A DNA stretch of 50,510 bases from Spirochaetota bacterium (GCA_022711355.1 JAKLFE010000034.1:1-50510), one strand, 5' to 3'. Shown: positions 16,050 to 23,793, counted from the stretch's first letter. Program-made: numbers and translations. The notes: generated from the letters alone by a model not told the origin.

Positions 16050-16676
16050 TCAGATCCAGCGCAGGATGCCCGCGAAGACGAGGAGGGCCAGGGCGTCGAC
16101 CGCGAAGAGGCCGCCTATGAAGGCGCGCTGGACGGAGGGCTTCCAGTCATAGCAGAGGAAGGAGATCACGAAGAAGGGGATGTACACGGTGACGAAGACC
16201 GGGACGCAGCCCCACCAGGGATAGACCCAGACGAAGGCGGGGGTCGAGGCGAGGAAGATCTCGATGACCGAGTAGAGGGCGGCGTTGGCGACCGCGAAGA
16301 ATATCCGGTTGTTGATCCCGAGCAGCTTGGCCTTCGGATCCTCGGGCAGGAGCTTCGAGAGGATGAGGCCGGCGGCCGAGAACATCAGCGAGAGCTCGAT
16401 GCCCACGCCGACGAGGAGGAGGTAGGAGGTGCCGGTCGGAACGGTCCAGAGGGCGTGGCCGGAGAAATGCTGGACGAGGGCGTTGCCGATCTCGAAGAGC
16501 CAGTGCACCGCGTAGAGGGAGAGCCCCGCCGCGATGCCCTTCCAGTTCTTGCGCCCGACCGCGTCGAGGTAGAGATAGACGACGAGGGCGAAGATCGGGA
16601 TGACGTACCACTGGAAGTCCTCGCCCGAGCGCAGGATGGCGAGGGCCTTCTGGGTGGCCTCGGGATTGTTGAGCAT
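16050..16676 (-). CDS. Six-helix membrane protein of unknown function
   Basis: 208 aa with about six hydrophobic helices (for example FQWYVIPIFALVVYLYLDAV, IAAGLSLYAVHWLFEIGNAL and VYPWWGCVPVFVTVYIPFFV). Charged loops carry ILRSGEDF at the N-terminus and LLPEDPKAKLLGINNR between helices 3 and 4. Several Trp, His and Tyr residues sit within membrane spans, but no transporter or enzyme signature is recognised. The ATG at 16676 has AGGAGG ideally placed, and a GATACT -10-like box precedes it on this strand (16689-16694). It may be cotranscribed with the WYL gene downstream (39-base gap). Confidence 0.65.
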   Translation of the reverse strand: MLNNPEATQKALAILRSGEDFQWYVIPIFALVVYLYLDAVGRKNWKGIAAGLSLYAVHWLFEIGNALVQHFSGHALWTVPTGTSYLLLVGVGIELSLMFSAAGLILSKLLPEDPKAKLLGINNRIFFAVANAALYSVIEIFLASTPAFVWVYPWWGCVPVFVTVYIPFFVISFLCYDWKPSVQRAFIGGLFAVDALALLVFAGILRWI

Positions 16677-16763
16677 GATTGCCTCCTAGGGATGCAGTAT
16701 CGCCCATCGCGCCGGGTTTGGCAAAGGAAACTCGCTGGAAGAGGAAAGAAGAAAACAGAAGGA

Positions 16764-16870
16764 CCACAGAGACGCAGAGGCACAGAGGGAAGAGGGAGGA
16801 GAGATGATGAAGGATGGCGAACATCCTTCATTCCTTCTCGTTCTTCCTCTGTGTCTCTGTGCCTCTGTGG
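16764..16870. repeat. CTCTGTG-rich palindromic repeat element, full copy
   Basis: Left arm 16764-16788 (CCACAGAG, ACGCAGAGG, CACAGAGG) is an imperfect inverted copy of right arm 16846-16870 (CCTCTGTG, TCTCTGTG, CCTCTGTGG). Between them lies a perfect 10-base hairpin ATGAAGGATG/CATCCTTCAT (16807-16816 / 16822-16831, loop GCGAA). The element fills the gap between the orphan membrane gene and the permease gene and is clearly lower in G+C than the surroundings. A half copy occurs at 50145-50169. It is a dispersed non-coding repeat, possibly MITE- or REP-like. Confidence 0.65.
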
Positions 16871-16896
16871 CTTCTATTTCTCCGATTTAATCCTGC

Positions 16897-18225
16897 TCAA
16901 GCCTTCTTCTTGGTGGCCTGGAGGATCAGGTTGAGGAGGATGCCCCAGACGGCCGCGGTGGCGATGGCGGGGAGCTTGGCGCCGAAGACGGGGATCATGC
17001 CGTTCGGGAAGCCGAAGGAGCCGCCGATGCCGATGATGAGGATCGTGGCGATCACGGCGAGGCTGCGGTTGTCGAAGAGGTCGACCTTCTTCTCGATCAT
17101 GATGCCGACGCCCTGCACCGCGATCACGCCGAAGAGGTAGATCGACAGGCCGCCGATGACGGGGCCGGGAATGGTGTTGACCGCGGCCGAGAACTTGCCC
17201 AGGAAGCTGAAGACGATGGCGACCAAGGCGGTGGCGATGAGGACGGGCACGGAGAAGACGCGGGTGACGGTCATCGTCGAGATGTTCTCGCCGTAGTTCG
17301 TGCCGGCGGGGCCGCCGAAGAGGGCGCTCACCATGTCGCCGATGCCGTCGCCTATGAGGTTCCGGCCGAGCTTGCCCTCGATCTCGTAGCGCTTCTCCCC
17401 GCGCTTGGCGGCGAGCTTGTTGACGTAGAGGTCGATCTGGTAGAGGTGGGCGGTCGACTCGGGGATGGTCGCTATGGCGATGGGCATGATGGCGGCCACC
17501 GCTCCCCAGGAGACCGCGGGGATGGTGAAGTGGGGCGTCTGGATCACCGAGGCCGCGGCGACGGCGCCGAAGTCGACCTTGCCCAGGGCCAGGGCGAAGA
17601 GGTAGCCCGCGACGATGCCGATGAGGACCGGCAGCTGGCCGATGAAGCCCTTGAGGAAGACCGAGGCGAGGATGGTCACGACGAGGGTCGCGAGGGCGAT
17701 GCCCCAGTCCCCGGCGGCCTGCCCCATGGCCGAGCCGGCGAGGGTGATGCCGATGACGACGGCGATGGAGCCCGTGACCTCGGGCGGGAGGATCCGGTCC
17801 ATCTTGTCGCGGCCGAAGCGGTCGATGAGGAAGCCGGCGAGGATGGAGACGAGGCCCGAGAGGATGATGCCGAACTGGGCCTGGCTGATGAGGGCGTCGG
17901 GCGCGACCTGGCCGAACTCCCTGGCCCCGGTGATCGAGACCACCGCGGCGATATAGGAGAAGGAGGAGCCGTAGTACAGGGGGATCTTGCCGCCGGTCAC
18001 GAAGATGAAGCACAGGCTCGCGAGGCCCGAGGCGAAGACCGTCGTCGAGACGTGGAAGCCGGTCAAGAGGGCCACGAGGACCGTGGCCGGGAACATGACG
18101 ATGAACTGCTGGAGGGCGAAGAGGAGGAGCTTGCCGAGGCTCGGGGCCTCGTCGGGCAAGAGGCCCTCCCGGTCGTCCCCGGGGCGGAACCCGAGCGCGG
18201 TCCACAGGTTCTTCTTGGCGTTCAT
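16897..18225 (-). CDS. uraA: Uracil/xanthine permease (NCS2 family)
   Basis: 442 aa nucleobase:cation symporter-2 protein with about 14 hydrophobic segments. Family hallmarks are PLYYGSSFSYIAAV near the N-terminus, LPPEVTGSIAVVIGITLA, the IATIPESTAHLYQ glutamate motif in TM8, the GGPAGTNYGENISTM loop and the IPGPVIGGLSIYLFG block. The uracil (UraA) branch looks closest, but xanthine or guanine cannot be excluded. The ATG at 18225 follows AAGGAGG; a longer frame to 18510 runs through the leader and is not coding. It is preceded by a ~185-base structured leader ending in an intrinsic terminator, so attenuation is likely. Confidence 0.9.
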   Translation of the reverse strand: MNAKKNLWTALGFRPGDDREGLLPDEAPSLGKLLLFALQQFIVMFPATVLVALLTGFHVSTTVFASGLASLCFIFVTGGKIPLYYGSSFSYIAAVVSITGAREFGQVAPDALISQAQFGIILSGLVSILAGFLIDRFGRDKMDRILPPEVTGSIAVVIGITLAGSAMGQAAGDWGIALATLVVTILASVFLKGFIGQLPVLIGIVAGYLFALALGKVDFGAVAAASVIQTPHFTIPAVSWGAVAAIMPIAIATIPESTAHLYQIDLYVNKLAAKRGEKRYEIEGKLGRNLIGDGIGDMVSALFGGPAGTNYGENISTMTVTRVFSVPVLIATALVAIVFSFLGKFSAAVNTIPGPVIGGLSIYLFGVIAVQGVGIMIEKKVDLFDNRSLAVIATILIIGIGGSFGFPNGMIPVFGAKLPAIATAAVWGILLNLILQATKKKA

Positions 18226-18251
18226 GAGGCCTCCTTGAGGTGGTTGGGTAT

Positions 18252-18280
18252 AAAAAAAGGACCGTCCGAAGGGACGGTCC
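18252..18280 (-). terminator. Intrinsic terminator inside the permease leader (attenuator)
   Basis: On the minus strand GGACCGTCC-CTTC-GGACGGTCC (18280 to 18259) is followed by seven T residues (18258-18252). The only upstream gene is divergent, so this terminator can only act on the permease transcript itself. GGACCG in its 5' arm (18275-18280) can pair instead with CGGTCC at 18321-18326, giving a possible antiterminator. Confidence 0.75.
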
Positions 18281-18281
18281 C

Positions 18282-18411
18282 ATTGATGAACTGCTGAAAC
18301 GGCCGGGGCGCGGCCCCGAAGGACCGCGGCTCCGCCCCCGCGGGGCGGCGAGCTCCCGAGGGGAGCCCCTGGCGCGCGCCCGGGCGCGCCCAACCGGCCG
18401 TCTGCATACCG
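18282..18411 (-). ncRNA. Structured 5' leader of the uracil/xanthine permease, candidate riboswitch
   Basis: Read on the minus strand, ACGGCCGG (18401-18394) pairs perfectly with CCGGCCGT (18306-18299) and closes a junction containing four local hairpins, one capped by CTTCGG. The terminator follows directly. I see no match to the purine riboswitch core or PyrR binding loop. High G+C makes some folding inevitable, but the closing helix plus the mutually exclusive terminator pairing favour regulation. Confidence 0.5.
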
Positions 18412-18417
18412 CCGGCG

Positions 18418-18446
18418 GTTATAGCATCCTCCTCGATGCGGCGCAA
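18418..18446 (-). promoter_or_regulatory. Sigma-70 promoter of the permease leader
   Basis: On the minus strand TTGCGC (18446-18441) and TATAAC (18423-18418) are 17 bases apart, predicting a start near 18411 and a leader of about 185 bases. Confidence 0.5.
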
Positions 18447-18459
18447 GCCCCATTCGTGC

Positions 18460-18465
18460 TATACT
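18460..18465 (+). promoter_or_regulatory. -10 element of a leaderless promoter (serine-hydrolase-like gene)
   Basis: TATACT followed by CGACCCG and the ATG at 18473: a 7-base gap and no Shine-Dalgarno sequence. It is nearly identical to the arrangement before cdaR (TATACT-CGGCTCG-ATG). Confidence 0.5.
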
Positions 18466-18472
18466 CGACCCG

Positions 18473-19954
18473 ATGAAGCTCATTCGCCGGGCGATGCCCG
18501 GCGTCGTCATAGCGGCGGCGGCGGTCCTCCTCCTCTACCTCCCCGACATCGGGCCCGAGCGCTACACCGACCTGGCCACCTTCTTCCGGGTCGAGCGGCG
18601 GCGGCAGGCCTACTCCGGCTACGTCGTCGCCGCGGTAGAGAAGGGCTCCGTGCTCTACCTGGACGCCTTCGGGACCGACGGCTCGGGCAAGGAGCTCACC
18701 GTGGACTCGCCCCTGTTCATCGGGGCGGCGAGCAAGTCCATGGCGGGAGCGGCCGCCCTCTCCCTGGCCCGGGAGCGGCGCCTCGATATCGACCGGCCGG
18801 TCCGCGCCTACCTGCCCTGGTTCGGCTTCGCCGAGGGGGCCGGGGCCGAGGTCACGGCCAGGCACCTCCTGTCGCACACGAGCGGGGTCTCGGACGCCGA
18901 CTTCGACGACGCCCACGACTTCGCCCCCGACCTCGAGGCGGCGGTCCGCTCCCTCTCGACCGCCCGGCCCGCCGCGGCCCCGGGCTCCTCCTTCCGCTAC
19001 CTCGACACCGGCTACGAGGCCCTGGGACTGGTCATGGAGAAGGCGGCGGGCAAGGCCTACCCCGACATCGTGGCCGAGCGCCTCTTCAAGCCCCTGGGCA
19101 TGCGCCGGAGCACGGCCCGGCCCGAGGGCCTCGGCGTCGCGGCCCCCCTCGGCAACGCCTGCTTCTTCGGCCTGGGCCTGCCCCGCGCCGTGACGACCCG
19201 GCCCTTCGAGGCCCCCTCGACCTCGGTCGTCTCGACGGCCACGGACCTGGGCCTCTACCTCGCCTTCCTCGCCGGCCCCGAGAAGCAGAAGCGCCCCCCC
19301 CTCCCGCCCCAGGCGGTACGCCTCCTCTTCGAGCCCCTCGAGCCGGGCATCGGCTACGGCTGGGGCTGGTACCTCGAGGGCGAGTGCGCGGCCCGGGCGG
19401 CCTTCCACGACGGCTCCCTCGAGGGCTTCTCCTCGCGCCTCGCCCTCTGGCCGGCCCAGGGCTCGGCCATAGCCGTCGTGGCGGCCCAGAATTCCATCCT
19501 CCAATCCCTCTTCTCGATGCCCTCCCTGGTCGAGGGGGCGCGGCGGATCATGATCGAGGGCAGCGCCGAGCGGCCCTTCCCCCTGGGGAGGCTCTACATC
19601 CTCCTCGCCGTCGTCGCCGCCGTCCACCTCTTCGTGCTCGCCCTGCAGACGGGGAGGGCCCTCTCCTGGGCCAAGGCCCTGCGGGACCGGGTCGAGGCCT
19701 CGGGGGGGAGGGGGAGCCTGGCCTTCGCCCTCGCCCATTCCTGGCTCGGGATCGCCCTGCGCGTCCTCGTCGCCCTCGCGGCCCCCGAGCTCATGAGCCT
19801 CGCCTTCGGGAGAACGGTGAGCTGGAGGATCGCCTTCCTCCTCGAGCCCGGCCTCGCTTCCTGGCTGGCCTCGGCCTGCTTCTTCGGCGTCCTGCGCAAC
19901 GCGGCGCGGCTCTCCTGGCTCGGCGCGGCCCGCACGGGCCGCCTCGGGCGCTAG
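18473..19954 (+). CDS. Beta-lactamase-fold (class C/serine hydrolase) protein lacking the catalytic serine
   Basis: 493 aa. An N-terminal signal anchor (residues ~8-24) is followed by a beta-lactamase/DD-peptidase domain (about 45-350) and a C-terminal region with about three membrane helices (from ~375). The family SxxK motif reads IGAASK (83-88): Lys88 is present but the nucleophile position (85) is Ala. The second motif is Tyr176 in FRYLD (Asn replaced by Asp), and the third, HDG (312-314), is kept. The fold is recognisable from RHLLSHTSGVSD and FEPLEPGIGYGWGWY. It is either a pseudoenzyme or uses another serine such as Ser87. Its context gives no substrate. Confidence 0.8.
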   Translation: MKLIRRAMPGVVIAAAAVLLLYLPDIGPERYTDLATFFRVERRRQAYSGYVVAAVEKGSVLYLDAFGTDGSGKELTVDSPLFIGAASKSMAGAAALSLARERRLDIDRPVRAYLPWFGFAEGAGAEVTARHLLSHTSGVSDADFDDAHDFAPDLEAAVRSLSTARPAAAPGSSFRYLDTGYEALGLVMEKAAGKAYPDIVAERLFKPLGMRRSTARPEGLGVAAPLGNACFFGLGLPRAVTTRPFEAPSTSVVSTATDLGLYLAFLAGPEKQKRPPLPPQAVRLLFEPLEPGIGYGWGWYLEGECAARAAFHDGSLEGFSSRLALWPAQGSAIAVVAAQNSILQSLFSMPSLVEGARRIMIEGSAERPFPLGRLYILLAVVAAVHLFVLALQTGRALSWAKALRDRVEASGGRGSLAFALAHSWLGIALRVLVALAAPELMSLAFGRTVSWRIAFLLEPGLASWLASACFFGVLRNAARLSWLGAARTGRLGR

Positions 19955-19972
19955 GCCGGGCGGCGGCCCCGG

Positions 19973-20473
19973 TCATTCTCCCTTGCACAGGCCTATGATC
20001 TCGCCTATCGCGCGCGCGATCGAGTAGGCCGCCATGATCGCGGCGGAGATCGGCATGCAGGCGTAGAGGGCGGCCTTGGGGATCTGGAAGACCGCCGTCG
20101 CCTCGCGCGAGCGGGCGGTCAGCTGGACGGAGAACTTCAGCAGCACGAGGACGAAGGCCAAGGAGGCCAGCTCGAGGGCGAGGCGGTAGGCGCGCTTGGC
20201 CCGCGGACCGGTGATCCTCCGCTCGACCCAGTCGCCCGCGCTGAAGTGCCCCTTCTCCATCCAGACCGCCGCCGCCCCGTAGAAGACCAGGGCCGAGAAG
20301 CAGAGCTCGACGATCTCGTCGAGCCAGTGCAGGGAGAGGATCGGGACGAAGCGCACCACGATGTTCGCCGTCAGGATGAGGGTGAGGGCGGCGAAGAGGC
20401 CTATCGTGACCCACTTGAGGAGGGCCGCGAGGGCCCGGTCCGCGGCGCCGAGGGCGGATCGCAGTTTCGTCAT
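19973..20473 (-). CDS. dctQ: TRAP transporter small permease (DctQ)
   Basis: 166 aa with four hydrophobic helices, the DctQ size. HWLDEIVELCFSALVFYGAAAVW and the following KGHFSAGDWVERR are typical of the second and third helices. It pairs with DctM to form the membrane part of a TRAP transporter. The ATG at 20473 has a GAGGAGG that overlaps the dctM stop codon region, 11 bases away, so the two are translationally linked. It is the last gene of the dctP-dctM-dctQ operon; the more usual order is P-Q-M. Confidence 0.85.
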   Translation of the reverse strand: MTKLRSALGAADRALAALLKWVTIGLFAALTLILTANIVVRFVPILSLHWLDEIVELCFSALVFYGAAAVWMEKGHFSAGDWVERRITGPRAKRAYRLALELASLAFVLVLLKFSVQLTARSREATAVFQIPKAALYACMPISAAIMAAYSIARAIGEIIGLCKGE

Positions 20474-20484
20474 GCCGCGCCTCC

Positions 20485-21774
20485 TCACATCCCCGGACCC
20501 ATGAGGAGGTTCGGCAGGAAGGTGGCGATCTGCGGCACGTAGGCTATGACGAGGGTCACGGCGAGGATGCCGGCGATGTAGGGCCAGCTTTCCCTGGCCA
20601 GCTCCATGAGCCCGACCTTGCTGAAGCTCTGCACCGCGAAGAGGCACATGCCCACCGGCGGCGTCAGGTTCCCTACCATGATGAGCAGGGTCATCGCCAC
20701 CCCCAGGTTGACGAGGTCGAAGCCGAACTGCGCCGCTATGGGCAGGAAGATCGGGACCGTGATGAGGAAGATGGCGTTCCCCTCGAGGAAGAGGCCGAGG
20801 ACGAGGACGACGGCGACGAGCATGGCCATGACCGAGCCCCCCGAGACGCTCATCGAGGCCAGGCTCGAGATGATCTCGTCGGGGATGCGGCGGTAGATGG
20901 TGAACCAGCCGAGGAAGTTGGCCGCCGCCATGATGAACAGGAGGGAGACCGACTGCTTGATGGATTTCCAGAAGATGCCGGGCAGGTCGGAGAGCCGCAG
21001 GTCGCGGTAGAGGAAGCCGAGCAGGAGCGCGTAGAGGCAGACGACCACCGAGGCCTCGGTCGGCGTGAAGATCCCCGACATGATGCCGCCGATGATGATC
21101 ACCGGGGCGAAGAGGGGCAGGGCGGCCTCCCTGAGGCTGATCGCTATTTCGCGCATCGCGGCCTTCTCCGTCTTGGGGAAGCCGCGAGGCCGGGCCATGA
21201 GGGCGATGGCGGCCATGAGGGCGGCGCCCATGAGGATGCCGGGGACGAAACCGGCGAGGAAGAGCCGCGAGACCGAGACCCCCGTCAGGGCCCCGAAGAG
21301 GACGAAGGGTATCGAGGGCGGGATGACGGGCCCTATCGTGGAGGCCGAGGCGACGATGGAGGCCGCCACGACGGGCTCGTAGCCCGAGTCGACCATGGCC
21401 TTGTACTGGATCTGGCCCAGGCCCGCGGCGTCGGCCACCGCGGAGCCCGACATGCCCGAGAAGATCATGGACGAGATGACCGACACGTGCCCCAGTCCCC
21501 CGGCCTTGTGGCCCACCGTGGAGCGCGCGAAGCGGAAGATCCGGTTGGTGATGCCCCCCGTGTTCATGAGGTTCCCGGCCAGGATGAAGAAGGGGACGGC
21601 GAGGAGGGTGAAGCCCGTGGTCCCGTAGTACAGGCGCTGGGGCAGCATGGCCAGGAAGCCGCCCTGGCCGAGGCCGACGAAGAAGGCGATGGCCGTCAAG
21701 GACATGGCCACGGCTATGGGCAGGCCGAGGAGGATGAGGGCGAGGAGGAGGGCGAAGATCAGGATGGTGAGCAT
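20485..21774 (-). CDS. dctM: TRAP transporter large permease (DctM)
   Basis: 429 aa, about 12 hydrophobic spans. Family motifs: FFILAGNLMNTGG, SGSAVADAAGLG, STIGPVIPPSIPFVLFG, PTEASVV and LITVPIFLPI. It forms the ion-coupled translocation subunit for C4-dicarboxylate, sugar-acid or keto-acid uptake. It is separated from dctP by 61 bases that contain a perfect palindrome (21799-21822), and followed by dctQ. Confidence 0.93.
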   Translation of the reverse strand: MLTILIFALLLALILLGLPIAVAMSLTAIAFFVGLGQGGFLAMLPQRLYYGTTGFTLLAVPFFILAGNLMNTGGITNRIFRFARSTVGHKAGGLGHVSVISSMIFSGMSGSAVADAAGLGQIQYKAMVDSGYEPVVAASIVASASTIGPVIPPSIPFVLFGALTGVSVSRLFLAGFVPGILMGAALMAAIALMARPRGFPKTEKAAMREIAISLREAALPLFAPVIIIGGIMSGIFTPTEASVVVCLYALLLGFLYRDLRLSDLPGIFWKSIKQSVSLLFIMAAANFLGWFTIYRRIPDEIISSLASMSVSGGSVMAMLVAVVLVLGLFLEGNAIFLITVPIFLPIAAQFGFDLVNLGVAMTLLIMVGNLTPPVGMCLFAVQSFSKVGLMELARESWPYIAGILAVTLVIAYVPQIATFLPNLLMGPGM

Positions 21775-21798
21775 TCGGGCACTCCCTGTGCCTCGGAC

Positions 21799-21822
21799 CG
21801 GCCCGGGTCGCGACCCGGGCCG
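21799..21822. promoter_or_regulatory. Perfect palindrome between dctP and dctM
   Basis: A 24-base perfect palindrome (half-site CGGCCCGGGTCG). In RNA it forms a very stable hairpin directly after the binding-protein gene, typical of mRNA-stability or partial-termination elements that raise binding protein over permease. There is no T-run. Confidence 0.55.
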
Positions 21823-21835
21823 CGGCCGGGGCGGG

Positions 21836-22816
21836 TTATTTCGCCTTGTCGAGGAGCTGCATGAAGGTCTTGTAGTCGGCCTCCCCGACCTTGGCCTTCA
21901 GCTCGTCGTAGACGCTGGCGGCCGCGGCCTTGAAGGGCGCCGTGTCCGGCGTCGCGACCTCCATGCCCTGCTTCTTGAGCTCGGCGACCTGGGCGGCCTC
22001 CTGCTCGCGGATGCTCTTCATCATGGCCTGGCCGGCCTTCGCCGCCTCCTCGAGGAGGATCCGCCGCTGCTCGGACGTGAGCCGGTCGAAGGCGGCCTTG
22101 TTCATGACGAGGTGGGTCGAGTTGTAGGTGTAGTTGAGGATGGAGAGGTACTTCTGGGTCTCCCACATCTTGTTCGAGTAGATCGTGGCTATCGGGTTCT
22201 CCTGGCCGTCGACCACCCCCTGCTTGAGCGCCATGGGCAGCTCGGTGAAGGCGATGGTCTGGGCGACGCCGCCCAGGGCCTTGACGGTGGCGGAATTCAC
22301 GAAGTCCGGGGGCGTGCGGATCTTGAGGCCCTTCATGTCCTCGGGCCTGTTGAGCTGGCGCTTGGAGGTCGTGTAGTTGCGGAAGCCGTACTCCCAGCGG
22401 GCGAGGTACTTGAAGCCGGCCTTCTCGACGTCGGGCGTGACCCAGGCGATGAAGCCGCCGGCGAAGAACTTGTCGGTCGCCGCGTAGTCCTTGAAGGCGA
22501 AGGGAGCGCCGACCATGTTGAACTTGTTCACGTACTTGGCCATGGCCGGCTCGGTCGGGATGGCGAGGTCGACGACCCCGAGGCTCACCTGCTCGAGGAT
22601 CTCCTGGGAGTTCCCGAGCTTGGAGTTCGGGAAGATCGCGACCTTAATCGCTCCGCCCGTGCGGGCGGCGACCGCGTCGGCGAAGGCCTGGGCGGCCAGG
22701 TGGCCGGGGTGGGTCTCCACGAGGTAGTGGCCGAACTTGAGCTCTACCGGGCCGGCCGCGAAGGCCGGAGCCAGCGCGAGGGCCAGGACGAGGATCGCGA
22801 GCGACGCTTTCTTCAT
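21836..22816 (-). CDS. dctP: TRAP transporter substrate-binding protein (DctP family)
   Basis: 326 aa periplasmic binding protein. Signal peptide at residues 1-20 (hydrophobic LAILVLALALAPAFA). Family features: LKFGHYLVETHPGHLAAQAFADAV, the GLKIRTPP arginine motif that contacts the substrate carboxylate, and GVVDGQENP. Start at 22816 with AGGAGG; the frame continues to 22954 but that part spans the promoter and operator. First gene of the dctPMQ operon. Substrate is unknown: a carboxylate by family, possibly a uronate or keto acid given the IclR-type operator. Confidence 0.92.
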   Translation of the reverse strand: MKKASLAILVLALALAPAFAAGPVELKFGHYLVETHPGHLAAQAFADAVAARTGGAIKVAIFPNSKLGNSQEILEQVSLGVVDLAIPTEPAMAKYVNKFNMVGAPFAFKDYAATDKFFAGGFIAWVTPDVEKAGFKYLARWEYGFRNYTTSKRQLNRPEDMKGLKIRTPPDFVNSATVKALGGVAQTIAFTELPMALKQGVVDGQENPIATIYSNKMWETQKYLSILNYTYNSTHLVMNKAAFDRLTSEQRRILLEEAAKAGQAMMKSIREQEAAQVAELKKQGMEVATPDTAPFKAAAASVYDELKAKVGEADYKTFMQLLDKAK

Positions 22817-22830
22817 AGGGCCTCCTGCAT

Positions 22831-22849
22831 AATGGAACGGTATTCCATT
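22831..22849 (-). promoter_or_regulatory. IclR-type operator of the dctPMQ operon
   Basis: AATGGAACGGTATTCCATT has perfect 7-base arms AATGGAA/TTCCATT with a 5-base centre, resembling IclR/KdgR-family sites (TGGAAN5TTCCA). It begins about 2 bases after the predicted transcription start, a repressing position. No IclR-family gene is in this window. Confidence 0.6.
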
Positions 22850-22857
22850 TCCGTAGT

Positions 22858-22886
22858 AGTGTATGCAGGTTAGGAAAGCTTCGCAA
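22858..22886 (-). promoter_or_regulatory. Sigma-70 promoter of dctPMQ
   Basis: On the minus strand TTGCGA (22886-22881) and TACACT (22863-22858) are 17 bases apart, just upstream of the palindromic operator. Confidence 0.5.
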
Positions 22887-22897
22887 GCGAAATCGAT

Positions 22898-22935
22898 AAA
22901 AAAAGGCCCCGCTCGGCGCTGGAGCCGGCGGGGCC
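22898..22935 (-). terminator. Intrinsic terminator of the DUF2259 gene
   Basis: On the minus strand GGCCCCGC (22935-22928) pairs with GCGGGGCC (22912-22905), with an inner CGGC/GCCG extension, followed by seven T residues (22904-22898). It lies 23 bases after the stop of the 22959-23651 gene. Confidence 0.85.
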
Positions 22936-22958
22936 TTCTTGCATGGTTTTGCAATCGT

Positions 22959-23651
22959 TCAGGGCAGCTTGAGGGCCTCGACCATGTAGCGGACGGCGCT
23001 GTCGCCCTTCGCCTGCATCCGCTTCTCGACGATGAAGACCAGGGTCTTCTCGTCGGGAGCCGCGATGATCCGGCGAATCACGTAGGCCTTGACGCCCGCG
23101 CGCTTTATGTCGGGATTCCCCCCCACAACACGCTTCGAGGCACCGTCCTTGGCCGTGTAGCTCAGGGCGATGCCGAAGGAGGAGCTGATCCCGCCCGCGG
23201 CCTCGGCGGCCTTCTGGTTCAGCGAGACCTCGTAGGCCGCCCCGGTCTTGAAGTCCCGGAACGAGAGGAGGGCCGGCGGCTCCTGGCCGTCGACGAGGAT
23301 GTACAGGAGGCGCCCCGGCCTGAGGAAGTCGATCTTGTGCTTCCGCGCGAGGGGGACCTGGTCGGCGAAGAGGGCGTAGAAGGCCCCCGAGGCGTCCTGG
23401 CCCGGCTCGAGCCGCGCGTCGAAGCTCCGGCGGGCGACGCCGTCCTTGACGAAGTCGTTGCGCTTGTTGTCGACGAGGTAGGTCTCCGCGTAGGGAGCGC
23501 CCGCGGCCTCGTCCAGGCCGTACTGGCCGAACATGAAATAAGCCGAGTCCGGCGAGAATCCCAGGTTCACGAAGCTGGCCACGTCCCCCGCCAGGGCGGG
23601 AAGCGCGACGGCGAAGGCGGCGGCTACCGCGAGCAGTGTCCTTCTCTTCAT
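22959..23651 (-). CDS. Predicted secreted DUF2259 protein
   Basis: 230 aa with a clear signal peptide (MKRRTLLAVAAAFAVALPALAG). The mature part opens with FVNLGFSPDSAYFMFGQYGLDE, characteristic of DUF2259 (COG5454), a family I associate mainly with spirochaetes, and ends with YMVEALKLP. No enzymatic motif is visible; the repeated FSPDGxYF-like opening suggests a beta-propeller-like fold (inference). The ATG at 23651 has AAGGAG upstream and a GATACT -10-like box about 24 bases away. It is monocistronic, with its own strong terminator. Confidence 0.75.
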   Translation of the reverse strand: MKRRTLLAVAAAFAVALPALAGDVASFVNLGFSPDSAYFMFGQYGLDEAAGAPYAETYLVDNKRNDFVKDGVARRSFDARLEPGQDASGAFYALFADQVPLARKHKIDFLRPGRLLYILVDGQEPPALLSFRDFKTGAAYEVSLNQKAAEAAGGISSSFGIALSYTAKDGASKRVVGGNPDIKRAGVKAYVIRRIIAAPDEKTLVFIVEKRMQAKGDSAVRYMVEALKLP

Positions 23652-23781
23652 TGCGCACTCCTTCGGCTTCAGTATCGGCCCCTTGGGCGGCCCTCCTTAG
23701 CCCGAATAAGCGCATCCAAGATCGTTGGCGGGCAGGGGATGGGCGGGATGGATACCACTTCCCAGGGCCCCGCGCGGCCGC

Positions 23782-23787
23782 TATGCT
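23782..23787 (+). promoter_or_regulatory. -10 element of a leaderless promoter
   Basis: TATGCT, then CGACCC, then the ATG at 23794: a 6-base gap and no Shine-Dalgarno sequence. Confidence 0.45.
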
Positions 23788-23793
23788 CGACCC

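Noticed and set aside
18226..18510. Extended N-terminus of the uracil/xanthine permease, or a leader peptide in the same frame
   Set aside because: The stretch contains the promoter, structured leader and terminator, and the peptide matches nothing. The ATG at 18225 has AAGGAGG.
22878..22888. Small GCTTCGCAAGC hairpin as a regulatory element of dctP
   Set aside because: It overlaps the -35 region and is short enough to be chance; the promoter and IclR-type palindrome explain the region.
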